The translations under genes were made by a program, and so were the position numbers. Under the pieces are notes generated by a model. That model ran no database searches. It had not been told where the DNA came from and saw only the letters and a program-made list of their open reading frames with translations. A stretch of 64,000 nt of DNA from Sclerurus mexicanus (taxonomy: Eukaryota; Chordata; Aves; Passeriformes; Furnariidae): assembly GCA_013396755.1 (NCBI GenBank), contig VWZF01003010.1, positions 563,104-627,103 of the forward strand, in the 5' to 3' direction. Shown here piece after piece: positions 38,797 to 52,784 of the stretch (position 1 is its first letter; the number at the start of each line of letters is the position of its first letter).

Positions 38797-41700
38797 TCCG
38801 CATTCTTCACGTTTTAAATAAAAACAAATTATTCCTCTGAATCTACTTTGCATCATAGTAACACAGTCCTTAAAGTTCAGTTCGTGCTTCTAGGAACATA
38901 ACTAACTGTAGAACAACTATATCTATTCATAAGCTTAATGTTATACATACGTATATACAAGTACATTAGTGAATCAAGTCAGAATGCATAGATAATAAAA
39001 AATATATAGGTTTGATAGAAAGGATACCTATGTGAATAACATGCCTTTAGTGACTACGTTAACTAAGCACTCATTCTAAAAATGCCACACTACTCTTGTA
39101 GAACAATTCGAGAAGTCATTAATCCACATAGCTCTTTAAAGGCCACAAGAGTTTACTGGGTAACTATTATAAATAATCTGAGTAATTTCCAAAAAGTAAA
39201 CATAAATTAAGTCAATAATAGAAATTTAGGAAGACAACTATATATTTTTATTTGTTTCCTTTTAGTTATCAGATCGATACAGTAGTCTATATGTTTCAGG
39301 GCTATTTTCAAGAGTTTACACAACAGCAGCTTACTAACACGAGGTGAATAGCAAGAGAAGGATATAGCTCATAATATCTTCAAATCCTTTCTTTCCAGAT
39401 ACTGGATGGTTATCGATAAAGAAGCTGTGCTTTGAAGAAGAGAGTCTAAATAGTTCTACTTGCAGTCCAAGATGCATTGCTTTCAGTATTACCCCTTCCT
39501 CAGCTATATAACAATGACATGATCTCAAAAAACAAAACAAAAATAATAGACCCTGAAATGCATTTAGTGAGACACTTATTTGAAGGTCAGGTTCAAAAAC
39601 AAAACCAGAATAAAACAGTCAAAGCTGATTCTAATGGCACTTAAGACTGCACATGCATTTGAAAAATTGTATTTATATGCATTTAATTCTCATGAAAGGT
39701 ATTGGATTACTAGTCCATAAATGAGAGATGAGATTTTCTAAAGAGACAATGGGAATTAGGCACTGGCATTGCACTTCAACTGAATGCAGGCTCTCAGCTG
39801 TTATACCTTCTTTGAGCTTTCATCCATTAAACAGTATCATGGTCCTGGCAACAGTAAGGTTTCACCACAACAGTACAGGCTTTCCTATACTCCCCTAGTG
39901 AAATGTAATCCTATGTTTACGAAGCAAAAAGTACCTCCAAGAAAGCTGGTATGTTCCCCCTGCACAGCACATTGACCTCAGAGGGTGGCACGACAGAATG
40001 ATGTTATGCTAGTCGCTGCACAGAGAAACAATAAAAAAAGGCCTGGGCCTCAGAAAAAATTACAATCTAAGTATTGAGAAGGATATGATAATCAGAAAGT
40101 AGGCAAAAAGAGTAGTGATAAGTTTAGAAGACAGGGTATCAGTAAAACAGGGTAGAAATAAGCTTCTGTTTAGATGCACTGTTGGGCACAGCAGTGCTAG
40201 AAGGCAAGCTAGTCTGTCCTCCATAACCATTTAAATTCCCAATACAATCAGTGGACGTGAGAAAGAATTATTGTATGTCTCAACAGTTGCTTAAATTAGG
40301 CATCTACTTTGTCTAAAGAAAGTGTAGGTTGCCAATATGAAACATCAGGAGCAATCCTCTGGAAAAGGAAACACTGTTGCCCCTAACTTTCTGGAAACTA
40401 AGGCACTATTCTAGGAAATAGAACTCCTGAGTTTTAGGCTGCCCTTATCTTGAGGAAGACTCAATTTTGTTCTCCTCTATTCAGGAAAGTATAGTTGGCA
40501 TGAAATATCCTGCACCAACTCTTTCTTCTTGAAACTCTGCCATTAGACAGTCAGGAAGTGCCAGGAGCCAAAAGCAGATCTAATCCCTGCTTTCAGAATT
40601 GTTCTGTTTTCGGTTATGTTCCCCAGATAACTTTCCTAGAAAATCCAAACAACAGGCTCTGTGCCCTTTCAGCTGAGAATCCTAAACAATAACTAGAATG
40701 AGGCTGCACACAGCTCTGCCATTATTAACTAAATGAATCCTGACTTGTCTAATATTCAGGCCTCTAAGACACATCCAAGAATAAGGAATAGGGGCCTGTT
40801 TGCCTAAAAAGTGTACCAAAATTCTTGCAAAGATACCCGTTACCCCAGGACACAGACTTCTGAGCATGCCTCAGTGATTTCATTCAGTTGCGTAAGAACT
40901 TGCAAACTCACTAGAGAGGGAACTAAAAAAACCCAGAAACTCCAAAAGGAGTAGATGCTTGGATTTATTTCTTTTGGCATTATTTAGGGAAACTGGTATC
41001 CTCTCTGCAAATTTGGGATACTCAGTCCCACAATTTACTTGCCTAGTTGAACTGTTTTTACTCTTCAGGATACAAAGTCTCAGGGAAGGTGCTGCCAACT
41101 CCCTGGCTTTCCATTTCTCTCCTAAGAAGCAAGTACTTCATGACTAGCAGAGAACTGTCACTTCACTGAGGACATGGAGGTGATGTAATTAACATCAGTG
41201 GGGCCAGGACTTTACCCACTTTCTTTGTTTTTGCTTTATAGTATCAACCTCATGACAGCACACACTACCCAGCTAGTGAGAGCTGACTCCCAGCTGAGCT
41301 ATGGAACAGAGATGCTTAGATGGAGAGGATCTTAGTTATAATTCTTCCTGTTATAGTACTCCTGCCATGCTACTGGTGAACTGAAACTAAAAATGGGCAC
41401 TTCAGAGCAGGAAAAGAAAACAAAGATTCTCCTGATGTTATGTTGTAGACTTCTGAGGGAAAAGAGATCCAAACAAGGGAGGAAGCCAGAACAGATACGG
41501 GTGGACAAGAACTCAAATAAAACAAACAAATGCTCTATTTGCCTTTTAGAATACAGTTCTGCAACCTAGAGCACTAACAGAGCTATCCATTACCCAGTAC
41601 TGTATACTCAACCCTCATGTCTTGCACCGCCACCAGGAAACACACAGCCATTCAAAAAAGATGCACTCACTGGCCTTGGTTGGGCTGATTCCCTGACTTG

Positions 41701-44700
41701 ATGTGGCTGCATTTAAACACACTGGATAGTAGACACCTGCTTTGCCCTCACAAGGGCTCAGATTTAGGACTTTCCTCTCTGATCTGACACAGACTTGAAC
41801 AAATCTGGTACAAATTCCTTTACCGTTGAAACATTTCTTCTTCATGAAAGTATTTTTACTGCTCTTCAAAATGACTATATTTCAGCATACAAAAATCAAT
41901 CAGCTAAATACGATATGACTGTGGTATAATTTATTAGTGCTGATCAAAATTTTAAAGACTAGTAATTAAAATTCAAATTAAAATGTGATGAAAGCCACAT
42001 TTAGTCATCTAAATGAGGAGGCTGAATTTCAAATAGGTACAGAGCCACTGGACACCATGTGAGATGAGAATTTGTGGATGCTCAGTATCACAATAACATG
42101 TAAAAGAACTTAGCATTTTTTAAAACTTTGTTTCTTTTTCTCAAGTAAACACATCTGTCTAGACCTATGAATATGTCAGCTCATCAGTGAATGGCTTACA
42201 GAAAACAGAAAAAGTGCCAAAGAAAGTCCTTGTGGAATAATGTCTCTATAGAAGGAAGCTTCTTCCTATTCACTGACTAAGAAATGTCAGTGGTCTCAAT
42301 GTCTTGGGGAAAAATTTTTTTCTGATAATGTCTTTTATAAAGAAAAATACAGATATTTGGAGGTGTTCTCTTTATCCTTAAAAATATCTTTCAAATTTTA
42401 CCTTTAGAAAGGAACTATTCTGACAACTTGCAACAAACTGTTGATTTGGGACTCAAAACACTGATACATGAGCATTGTACCAACTGAAGCATGAAATCAT
42501 TCTATGGGTTCTTGCCCTGTTCACTAAATATCCCAATGCAGAAACAGCAGCTTCCCAATATGTCCCTGAAAGATACTCCTATCCAAGAAAAAATGGCCAT
42601 GCTGGGTGGTGGGGTTGGATTTTCAGAGAACAATGCATGACAGCTGAATTTAGCCTGCCTGTTCCTCACTGATTCTTTTTTTTTGGCTCCTCTCTTCATC
42701 CACCTCTTTCAGGAAACATGAACTTAAATTACCTCAGCACTACTAGAGAGTGTCAGTTTTCACCGAAATTGGCCAACAGCTTAAAAAGTTATTAAAGAAA
42801 TGGACTAAAGATGGATGGATGGACTGGTGCAATTCTCCGAATAAGTTAGGGACATCAACCTAAAAAACAATCTTTGTCAACTGATTTATAAAAACTGCCT
42901 TTTTGAACTAAAGATACACACATCTTTTTTTTCCTAAAACAAAAACAAATTACTAATGGCTTTTCATATAATGAAATACCTATAGTAGATACCTCCAAAA
43001 TTTGCTAATGGAAATGGTTCTCTGTATTTTACCAAGAACTTGTTAACAAAAAGATGTAGGAATTACCACATTTACAAAATGACACATCACTAGAACTTAA
43101 GAATTGATTTTAATAATCACAATACCTTATACTACTTCAAAATAATTTTAAGTATTGCTTGCCCTGTAGATTGTGCATGCAAATTTCAACAGAAATGTTT
43201 TGAAGAATCTCAGTAGGAGAAGGCATTCCATGTGGGATTTCTAGCAGAACAAATTATGTACTAGACTACAGTTATTAGAGAGAATCCATAATCATCTTGA
43301 ACAAGGACTGAGGGAGCATGCATGGAAGATATGAATATAAAACAATAAACATTGCATTTTAAGGGGTACTAGTAATATCACAATGAACCCACAGGATGAT
43401 GTTCAGGCAGTTTATGAAATCACTAGAATCACTTGATGTAGTTACAGGATTATAACACAAGTAATTTTACAGTACTATGAACTGCAGCGTATCTAGTTCT
43501 GTGTGTTTTAAATGATAACACTACTAAAAATATAAAAAGACAGCAATTCTGAAGAACACCAGAAGAAGAATAATTAAAATATACATATATATGTATATGG
43601 CCTAAATGGAAGAAAAACCAAACTAGGACTAGATTGGAGGTCAGCTGGCCTGAGGTCAGAGCAACCTGCAGCTGTGCTACCAACCCTGAGAGCACCAGGG
43701 AGACCTGAGCTGTCTTTGAGAGTCAAAACTCACTTTGCAACCTCCTCTTTACTTTAGAAAGAATAACCAATTTGTTGTCAGGCTATGAACAGCAGCATCT
43801 ATTTGCTCTCCCGCTCAGTTCCCACTGCCTTCCTATTTCAGTGCATTTACAGAGAGAGGTGGGAAAACATGAAGGAGTATCTCCACTGTAATCCTCTGGC
43901 CCATGGGGGCAGGAAAAAGAACAGTGTTGCATCAGCTTGTTTCTCATGGCACACTACATCTCAGATGGGGAAGATGAGGAGTTCAGGGCAGACTTCATCT
44001 TTTCTCTGAAGACATAAAATGAGAAAAAACAGCCTTGACCCAAGGCATCCAAGAATGCAGAACAACCTTTTTTATATGCATATTTTCTGCCCTTATTATT
44101 CCATTATTAAAAGGACACATTTTAAAAGACATTAAAAGACAAAATTCATGTACATGTAGCATGCAACAGGTTAAAGACAAAAGCTAAAAAACCAAACCAA
44201 ATATAAAGGACAAATTCAATGAATACTACTATCACCACTTCCAACTTTTTTAATAGTCAGAAAGGAAACTTGAAACTAAAATGCTAACTGACTGACCACC
44301 ACATGGCATGTACAGATATCTTTGAGATTTTTTTTTTAAAGAAAATAATTAAAAAAGAAAGAAATGGTAACACCAAGGCAACACTACATCACTTGTAATA
44401 ACAAAACTGAGGGCGTTATATGCTGTCTTATATAAAGCAAAAATTTGGGCAGAAGTTAGTACAGAGACAAGGGCATCTCTGCTGGAATGCACAAGCAATT
44501 TTATTTAGCTTTAATAAGTCAGGAGTTTCCAACAAAGCCATATTTATTTGGAAAATTGTTCCCCATTTCTAATGCATTAAAAGTATCTAAGTAACAAGTC
44601 TTTCTCAAACACAAGAGGTCTTTTTTTTTTCTCTTTGCTTCCTTCTTTCACTTTCTATTCAGCAATTATTTTCTTTCTCTCATTTTCATCAGCCTTTAAA

Positions 44701-44979
44701 CAGGAAAAAAGCCATTCCCTTTCTCCCCCTTGCACTACATCCCTTTCTGGAACCCCTCTGAAACAGAATTTCCTTCTTGTCCCTTCCCTAAACTTTAATC
44801 TGTTTTGTATGTCACATGTGAAGGAGGAACACAGAAGGCAGTCACAAAGACAGCATTAATATAGAAACCTTTTTCAGTGGTAGTAGCTATATTGCCTGGA
44901 GAACAAACCCAACACAACAGGTTTATGTCTATCAATTTCATCTTGGAGGTCTGTAACACCACAAAAATATTTCCAGATT

Positions 44980-45004
44980 GCTAGCTACCTGCCAGGTAGT
45001 TAGC
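44980..45004. repeat. Near-perfect 25 bp palindrome
   Basis: Arms gctagctacctg and caggtagttagc flank a single c. They are complementary apart from one position, and a further tagctggcagttagc copy of the same motif follows directly. Confidence 0.8.
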
Positions 45005-45504
45005 TGGCAGTTAGCAATAATAATAATTCCTTGTAGATTTCACCACCCCCAAAGACAGCTTTGGTCCTTTTATAATGACTGGATTAGGGACTAAGGAACG
45101 GTAAAGGAAACAAACAAATTTATTCTTTTATTCTCTGCTAACAGGCAAGAACAAAAAAACCCAACATATATAGTTGCCTTAGTCTTTTTTAAAACACATC
45201 TTAACTAAAAGGATCACGTTAATTAAGCTATCATGCCAATGATTATATTTAGATCAAACTGTTCTAACAAATGAAAGTTTATTCATAGATATAAAAGAAA
45301 ATCTTCACTGTACTTTTTTATCAGAAGCACTGTAAGAACAGGAAATTACAAGTCGTTTTTGTTACTTCAAGCTATATTAAGACCATAGCCTTGCCATTCA
45401 TCTTGAGGTTAGTACTAAGACTATTTACTATCAAAATACAACTTACTTAAGATTGTTTTACTTTGAAATATATGCCAGTGTTCTAGACTGATAAACATCA
45501 ATTA

Positions 45505-45555
45505 ACTATATATTAGAAATAATTAGAAATAGAAAATTACTATACATTAGAAATA
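45505..45555. repeat. Short direct repeat in A/T-rich DNA
   Basis: actatatattagaaata at the start and actatacattagaaata at the end differ by one base. A partial aattagaaata copy lies between them. Confidence 0.7.
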
Positions 45556-46370
45556 AATATAGATGTATTTATGATAACATATTTATGCTCCTTAAGAAGG
45601 AGGAACATGTAAGACAGTGATGATTACATATGATAGGGAAAAAGAAGTGTGAGGACAGAGTGAAGATAAAATGTGATAAAAAGAAGACATTAGTTACATT
45701 AATCCATTAATCTGTCCACTGCATGAATTGGTCTCACCCATATTCCTAGACACTAAATACTTCAGGTTCTGGGTTAAGTGTCTTGGACATTGATTCAAAA
45801 AGAAAGAGCATCAGAGCAGCAGGGAAGAGGTTGCATAAAAAGAAAAGTTTAGGGACCAAGCCCAAACTGAACAGCAAGGGGAAAACTAACTACTGAAAGA
45901 AATCAGGAGCTTGATAATGTTTTTGCAGAACTTAAACCAAAGTGTGAACTAACTTACAGAGCCTTGAGCTACGATCATGACAGGGTGTAACAGAGAGATG
46001 GTGTCAAAAGCTGAAACTAGACAGTAATTTTTACGTTGATACCAAAATGGCTGCATGTCCCAGTAGCATTAAACTCAGCAGTCACCCTTGAGTAATTTAC
46101 CATAACACTTAGGCTTAAATAGATCACTTAAAAGCTGTTCTTCAAAGGACTCAATCCAAAATGAGTCTAGAATAGTATTATCAATGCTTGTAATAGCATT
46201 GCCAGTTTGAAGATACTTGGGCAGATGCTTAAAGTTCCAAATCTGATGCCGCAATGTTACCATGAGAATCACAGATCCGTTGCACTAAAAAGGCAATTTT
46301 TAATTCCTCTTACTTTGAGTGGCCAAAAGAAAAAAAAAACCCACCAAATACAAAAACACCAATCTCCAGG

Positions 46371-46391
46371 AATAAATGAATAAATAAATAG
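46371..46391. repeat. (AATA)n microsatellite
   Basis: Imperfect run of AATA units (aataaatgaataaataaata). Confidence 0.75.
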
Positions 46392-47705
46392 AAAGAATAA
46401 CAATAAAAAAAAGACATACTATCCTTCTACCAAGCAGAGTGCATTTACTATGCTATTAATTACAAATATGGAATGTGAAGAACCTCACAAAAAGATTATA
46501 GTATTGCATGCTGTGCCAGAGCCTCTTAACATGGCAGCTTCACTGTGGACCACAGTCAAGTCTACATATGCCAATGCATATGTGTGCACATACATATATG
46601 TCTTTTTTGAAGAAACAATGGTGTTTCCTAGTAAGCATACATCCTCTTAAACAGTCCATGCAGTGACACTGGACAGGGACAGGTTTGAGAGAGGGAGTTT
46701 AAGTTCTTTTATACACTGCCACCAACACAATTTTCCAAAACTGCAGAGACGTGACTTCTCAGTCAATGCAGACACCATATGCGTGTTCAACTAACGGTCA
46801 CATAATTAACTGTGTGCTCGTGGTTCTATGAGTTCCTGAATGTTAGGAATTACAGTTGGTCAATTTGGTTTATCTGATAGCTGATCTGCATTGTGCACTA
46901 TTAGAGCACTGCATATTTTCATTCTGAGTTTACCATATAAACTATTTGCTGTTACTGAGGTGAATATAAGAAGTTTTATTAAGACACAGAAACATCATAG
47001 AGGGAATAACCTTAACCGTTGTTTTGTATACTATGCATTTAGGACAATAATTAAAGTGTTTTTGCAACTATATCTAAATTTTCTTTCAGATTATTTTTCT
47101 TTTATAGACTTAAATGCTACAGCATATTTTATTCCAGATCAATAGAAGTATTTCCAAATAGTTTTTAACAAACATTCAGATAAAATAAGGGATGAATAAT
47201 ATTCCGAGGAGTTTGCCTCTGGGAACTATGCCCATGCACTGACAGAATGTATCCCTAAACTTCTATCTTCATTTGTTTATAAGCCTGCTAGCACAAAGCA
47301 CTGGATATCCTCAACTCCTGCTGCTAAACACAACAGAAGCTGAAGTGCTTCCTGAAGGTCCAGTTTGTTCTGTTACATCCATGCATTACTTTCCTTAGCA
47401 ACTTTGTATTCGTACAAAGGACATACTTTTTTTTTACCCATTCTGCCTTTGTGATATATATAAAAAAGTGTTTTTCCACAGTGCAGTTGTCATTGCCACC
47501 TGGAATCCTCATCAATCTATACAGTTGTATAACCTAGGTATTTCTTATACATGCATGTTAAATTTCACTGGTTATGAAGAGTGAAAAGCATATTAATGTT
47601 TTAATGATAAATACATTGTTTTCATAATTTTATGTAGAATTTGCCTTAACAACCCTTCAGTTTTGCTATGAGCTAGTACATATGGTTACCTCATCTATAA
47701 AGCAG

Positions 47706-47734
47706 TCCCTAGTTATCCCTGATATAACTAGGGA
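47706..47734. repeat. Perfect 11 bp inverted repeat, 7-base loop
   Basis: tccctagttat, loop ccctgat, then ataactaggga. The arms are exactly complementary. It is too short for a microRNA precursor. Confidence 0.8.
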
Positions 47735-47970
47735 ATAGTGCCCAGCTGATGCAATCATACCTAAACATTACTGAATTCACCAAAATAAACAGAGAGAAAA
47801 CAGTTACTTTGCACATTCTTGTTACTTAGGTGCAAACCCTGGAGTGTATTATAAACTGGTCTTTACAACCTATGAACAGATACTGTAAGTCAGAGGGAAA
47901 TAGTAACTCCCTGGGGATGCTGTCCAAAAAAAGAAAAGTAGCCCCTGTGGAGTCACTCCCCCTAAGTCAT

Positions 47971-47987
47971 GCTGCTGCTGCTGCTGC
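47971..47987. repeat. Short (CTG)n microsatellite
   Basis: gctgctgctgctgctgc on the plus strand, just under six trinucleotide units, intronic. Confidence 0.85.
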
Positions 47988-50900
47988 AAATCCACAATGA
48001 ATCCTTCTGCAGCTGGAATTTCAGATGCCATATTCCCTTGCAGAATGTTGTCTAATTATTTTATTATGCATAATAAATGTTAAATATTTATTTTACCTTA
48101 CATAATTATATTAAAAATGTATGCTATTTATTCTCAGTCTTGTAAGACATCCTTCATGAGTCATATACTTTATAGAAAGGAATGAATGCTGTTTTGCTGG
48201 CCTGGCTTTTGTTTTATACAGCTTCTACACCTTCTTGTCTATGGTTGAGGAACACCCCTGGATATTTCCCTCCATGCTTCCCCTCACTACCATGAGTACT
48301 CTGTGTAAAATGAACCATACAGACGAGTCCCAGAGAAATGAAAGTAATTTTCTTTAATTACAGCAGAGGGATGGCACAAAGCACATTAACATTATACCTG
48401 TCCCACACTCTTATGGTCAAAGGTGTAGCAATACTCTTTCTGCACCACAAAACTATGCCAGTGTTTCTCCCGAGCCCTGAAATCAACAAATCTGACTAAG
48501 TGAGAAAAGCCCCCACCATGTAATTCAGATCCATTTCACACTGAAACATCCCCCTCACATATAACATGAATATAAACTGTCTGACAAGCTGTAAAAGTCA
48601 GGACCAACAGAAGTTAAATCTGAAGCCTTACAAATGACTAAAATGAAATTTCCCATTCTTACTTTAGACACATGCACAAAACCAGTTTAGTTTTTGAAAA
48701 TGCTGTATATCCACATCTCTCATTGACATCATCAGACTTAGGGGAGTTTTGCACTTCTGCAGTCAGGTCAAATTCAGGTACCTAAAAATGTTGCAGGTTT
48801 AGAAAGTTTGGCACAGACTATACAACGTACAGATTTAGAAATCTGTTCACAGGTGTTGTTCATTTTTGGAAGGTTATGTAGCTCTTCAGTACTTACTGTG
48901 CTCATTACCAAATGCAAACAGTATTGTCAGTAAAACTGTAGGATCAAGTCATCTGAAAAGTTCAGCCATATAACCCATCTTTTTTAAATGACTAAGAAAT
49001 ACAAAATAAGTATTGCATATGTAATGGTGGTGCAGGGCCCTGTGAGACCAATTCTGTATTATAAAATTAAGTTGAACATTAATTAACAGTGAATGAATAT
49101 TTTTGTATGGCAAAGCAAACTGATTTAAGAATGAAGAGACATGCTGTGTGATTTGAAAAAGTAAATGCAAAGGAAAATTATGCATATTTTTAAATAAACA
49201 GGGAAAACCTAGATTGAAAACATAGACATGAAAAAAATATAACCGAATATTTAACCAGCAAATTTTTGTATTCATGAATATATATTATATTTTGCTGCCT
49301 TCAAAATTAATTAGATTTTAAAAACTAAACTGAAAGTATTATTTCAAATTACAATTTTTACTTGAAGCCGCATACTACTAGTATAGAAAAGCAGATGTTC
49401 ATTTCTTTGTTATCAATATACCAAAAAAATTAGGCAAAAATAAATATCAAATGATTACAGTGCAAGCACTAGAGATGGAAGGTAACATTTTTTTCAAGTG
49501 TACAACCATAAGGATAGATTATAAAAGCAACTTTGTAAAATAAAGTGAGCACAGTCTCTCATTTTCTTTTGGGGAATACAAATACTATAGAGAATATATA
49601 ATTTGTGAGCTAAAAATGCTAGGTTAGTTTATTATTCACTTCAGAAAACCACATCCAGTCATATTTTTCTAGCTAAGAAAAGAAATTCTCATTCTGTATG
49701 TTATATAGGGAATAAATTCCCTTTTCTGTTCCATGCAGCCAAAATAACTTTTCCCCACTGTATCTTACAGCCTATTTCACTTCAGTTTATAAAGTTTCTA
49801 ACAGTTCCTAAATTCAGATTAGTTTCTTCTAATAGGCCTTTTTTCTGTACTTCTAGCCAGGGTTAGCTAGCTTTTCACTCACTAAACTGGCAATAGATTT
49901 TGCAGGATGATTGTCCACAATTTCAGGCTGAGAAATTGAAAAGCTCGAAATCAAGAATCTCCAAGAACAGTCTGAGCACTGAGAAGCTGAACTGGAATAA
50001 TTAAAATACCCTGTATTTAGACATTGTTTTAATTCAAGTATTTCAAACTATTTTATAGAATACAGATCACTTATCAGTCAAAGGAGACTTTATAGTAGCC
50101 CTAACAATACTCTCCTCCACATCCCAACACAAAAAGAGAAACATTCACCTTGCTGAAATTACAAGGGTCATTAAAGAGTCTGTAGTTGCCAAGCAACGCT
50201 AAACAGCAACATCTGAAATAGGCTGGATGAACTTACAGTGCAAGGGCTGAGCTCAAAGCACCACAACAAGACCTCAACCACTAGACATGGGGATGAATTT
50301 TCTCACTAGGTCAGCAGATTCTAAAATCTTCATCTTAATTTTTTTTCTGTAGGTGACATTTGAAAGACTACATACCATCTGCTGAACTGGTGCAAATGAT
50401 ACAGAGGTGCTAATACCTGTCCATTGAAAGAGATAGTACTGTGTGAGTTGACCAGGAGGCAACGTGTGATTCCCATAAAATTTTATTTTAAAACAAAGAG
50501 ACATTTGGATAGAGAGAAAAACACATACTTGCATACAGCCAACAAGGCTGCCTAATATCCCAGGACTGTGGAAACTGGCAGGTACAAGCTGAGCTAATAA
50601 ATACAGCGGCCCCTCTACGGGCTCCTCTGCAGCTACACAGAGTGCCTCACTGCCTCTATAAGCTTGCAGCAGCAGCAGCATGGCTCTAATTCCTGCATCC
50701 CTGCCAGATGTTTTTCAGCTGAGCTCAGAACAAATTTCCTGCATAATCAAAGCTTCATCAGCTGGTATCTGTAGAGATAAGCCTCCAAAGATTAGGTCAA
50801 AATTGGCCTGTGAAGGATGGAAACTAACATTCTATTGCCATGAAACATTTATTTTTCAATAATATAGAGGCAGGGAATGCTCAGATACTTCTTGTTAATC

Positions 50901-51467
50901 CTGAAAAAAATAAATTATGCTTGCATCTTCTGTAATAAGCTACAGTATAATAAATACTACTAAAAAACTTGTTATTTCTTGGAATTTATATCCCATGCAG
51001 AAAACTGTCCATCCATAGCAAAATGATCTCCTGTCTTTCATTCAACAGAGCATTAAGTTATGTATTTTCTCATACTGAGTGAGGGAATTGCATCCACTGA
51101 TTGTACGTGCGTAACAAACCCCAAACTGCAAACTGTTTCACATCTACAATGCTCCCAGTCTGTAAGATATTCAAGCCAAGAAGCTCAAACCCACTATAAC
51201 CCAACTCTCATTACCTAGTCCTGTAACAAGACTATTCCTGCCAATTGGGATGGTTCACTGAAGTGAATGACTGCAAGATTAAGTCTCCTCAAACATACAG
51301 CATTAAAGACAGCACTTCTTTTACCTTCACTGTAGCACATCACTCTATTGCCTATATGCTCTCACTTCACTCAACACAGATCTTTTAACACAACTACTCC
51401 AACAACAGAAACCCACCTCTCATTCTTAGATGATTTACTGAAGCTGACAGAAACTTTTCTATTTATT

Positions 51468-51520
51468 AAAAAAAACCACCAAAAAACAAACAAACAAAAA
51501 AACAACAAACAAAAAGAAAG
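51468..51520. repeat. (CAAA)n-type A/C-rich island
   Basis: Tandem CAAA and AACAAAC units between a poly-A stretch and an AAAGAAAG end, on the plus strand. The open frame at 51348-51737 runs through it and has no other support. Confidence 0.8.
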
Positions 51521-52784
51521 CAAGGAGACTGTTAAAGTAGCAGCACAGAAACAGAGCCCTCTCCTCTCAAGGTATCAAATTCAGTTCTCTGCAATTCTAG
51601 AGAGTGATTTAATGGGTGCTCAAAACAAAAGAGTTCACAGAACATTTGCCCCACATACACATAACAATGAAACAAAAAGTTCTGTACAGAAACTGCATGA
51701 TTACTGCAGAAGCTTTCTGTGCAAGAGTTTTCTGTAAAGGAGCTCATTAATAAAGTGAAATTCTAGGTTTTGTTATATAGTCGTGTTTTAGGAAACTACA
51801 TTAAAATTTACACTAAAGGAACATTACAATTGTATGTTCAACATGAAAAGAAAATAAAAAAAATGCTATAGGGGTATAATCAAATGTTTAACTTTCTCCT
51901 CTTGCGCGATCCATCACAACACATACATTGATACATGTGCCATTTAACAAATAGAATGCTGATTAAAAACTTTTTGAACATCCACTCTTACAAATTGCCC
52001 ATAAAAAACTTCTATGGATTCCTTTGTAGTACACATGGACTAGCCACCTCAACTGCAAGGTATTAAAAGTATTCATGATTGTAGAATAATTGTTTAGGAG
52101 CAAAGAATCATTTAAGCAATACAAGTTCATTTAAGAAGTAGACTATAATGAACTAAAGACACAGGGAGTAATGTTGAATCGTGATTTTTGAGACTTGAAT
52201 CTACTGCCCCAACAGGATGGGTTTTAGTGGTGCAACATGGGAGGCTTTGCCATGGAACCAACCCTATGGCCAACACTCATCCAAACATCCTGGGCTGTCA
52301 AGAAGAAGGAAAACTGGAGCTAGACTTTGCAGAACTCTAACTAGCTCCAGTTGCTTCCTGTTCTAATAAGTGTCTAGTGAGCACTTAGGCTGTTAAGCCT
52401 TTTAGAGAACTTTTCCTTTCTTGGTGAAATGGTTGCAACTCAACCGAGGAAAATTTCAGAACCGCAACTGATTTGAAAAGGCAATGCAGATAGGCAGCCT
52501 CACCACAGAGAATTCTAACAGACACTGGAGCAGCTGTGAAACAAACACTCAACATTAGCACTGTAGTGTTACCACTAAAAGGTTTCCCATCATTTGTTTT
52601 TCTTTATAAAGGAATACTTAAATACTGAAGACTAAGTTTTTAAATTCAGCTCCTAATTTAATACGCAATTACTGCTGCCCTGATGGTGTTTTAATGGCAA
52701 TATATTTTTATTGGTGACTTCAAATGAACCTCATCTGATCACCTTAACCCTTCTCTCATCATGCTTTAGTTAATGACTCATTAC

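Larger units (their letters stand above)
26239..52784 (-). other. ZNF407: ZNF407 intron of 26546 bp
   Basis: This intron is bounded by gtaatg at 52784 and ttttag at 26239 on the minus strand. It splits an Arg codon (phase 2) in the middle of a zinc finger. It contains CR1 copies at 29576-30128 and 36313-36675, a palindromic element at 35360-35487, A/C-rich islands at 34433-34583, 38750-38796 and 51468-51520, and small hairpins at 27686, 44980 and 47706. The remaining DNA shows nothing I can identify. Confidence 0.85.

Noticed and set aside
50274..50681. 135-codon minus-strand frame starting MLLLLQAYRG
   Set aside because: It looked briefly like a signal peptide, but there is no domain downstream, no promoter or exon structure, and it sits within a ZNF407 intron.
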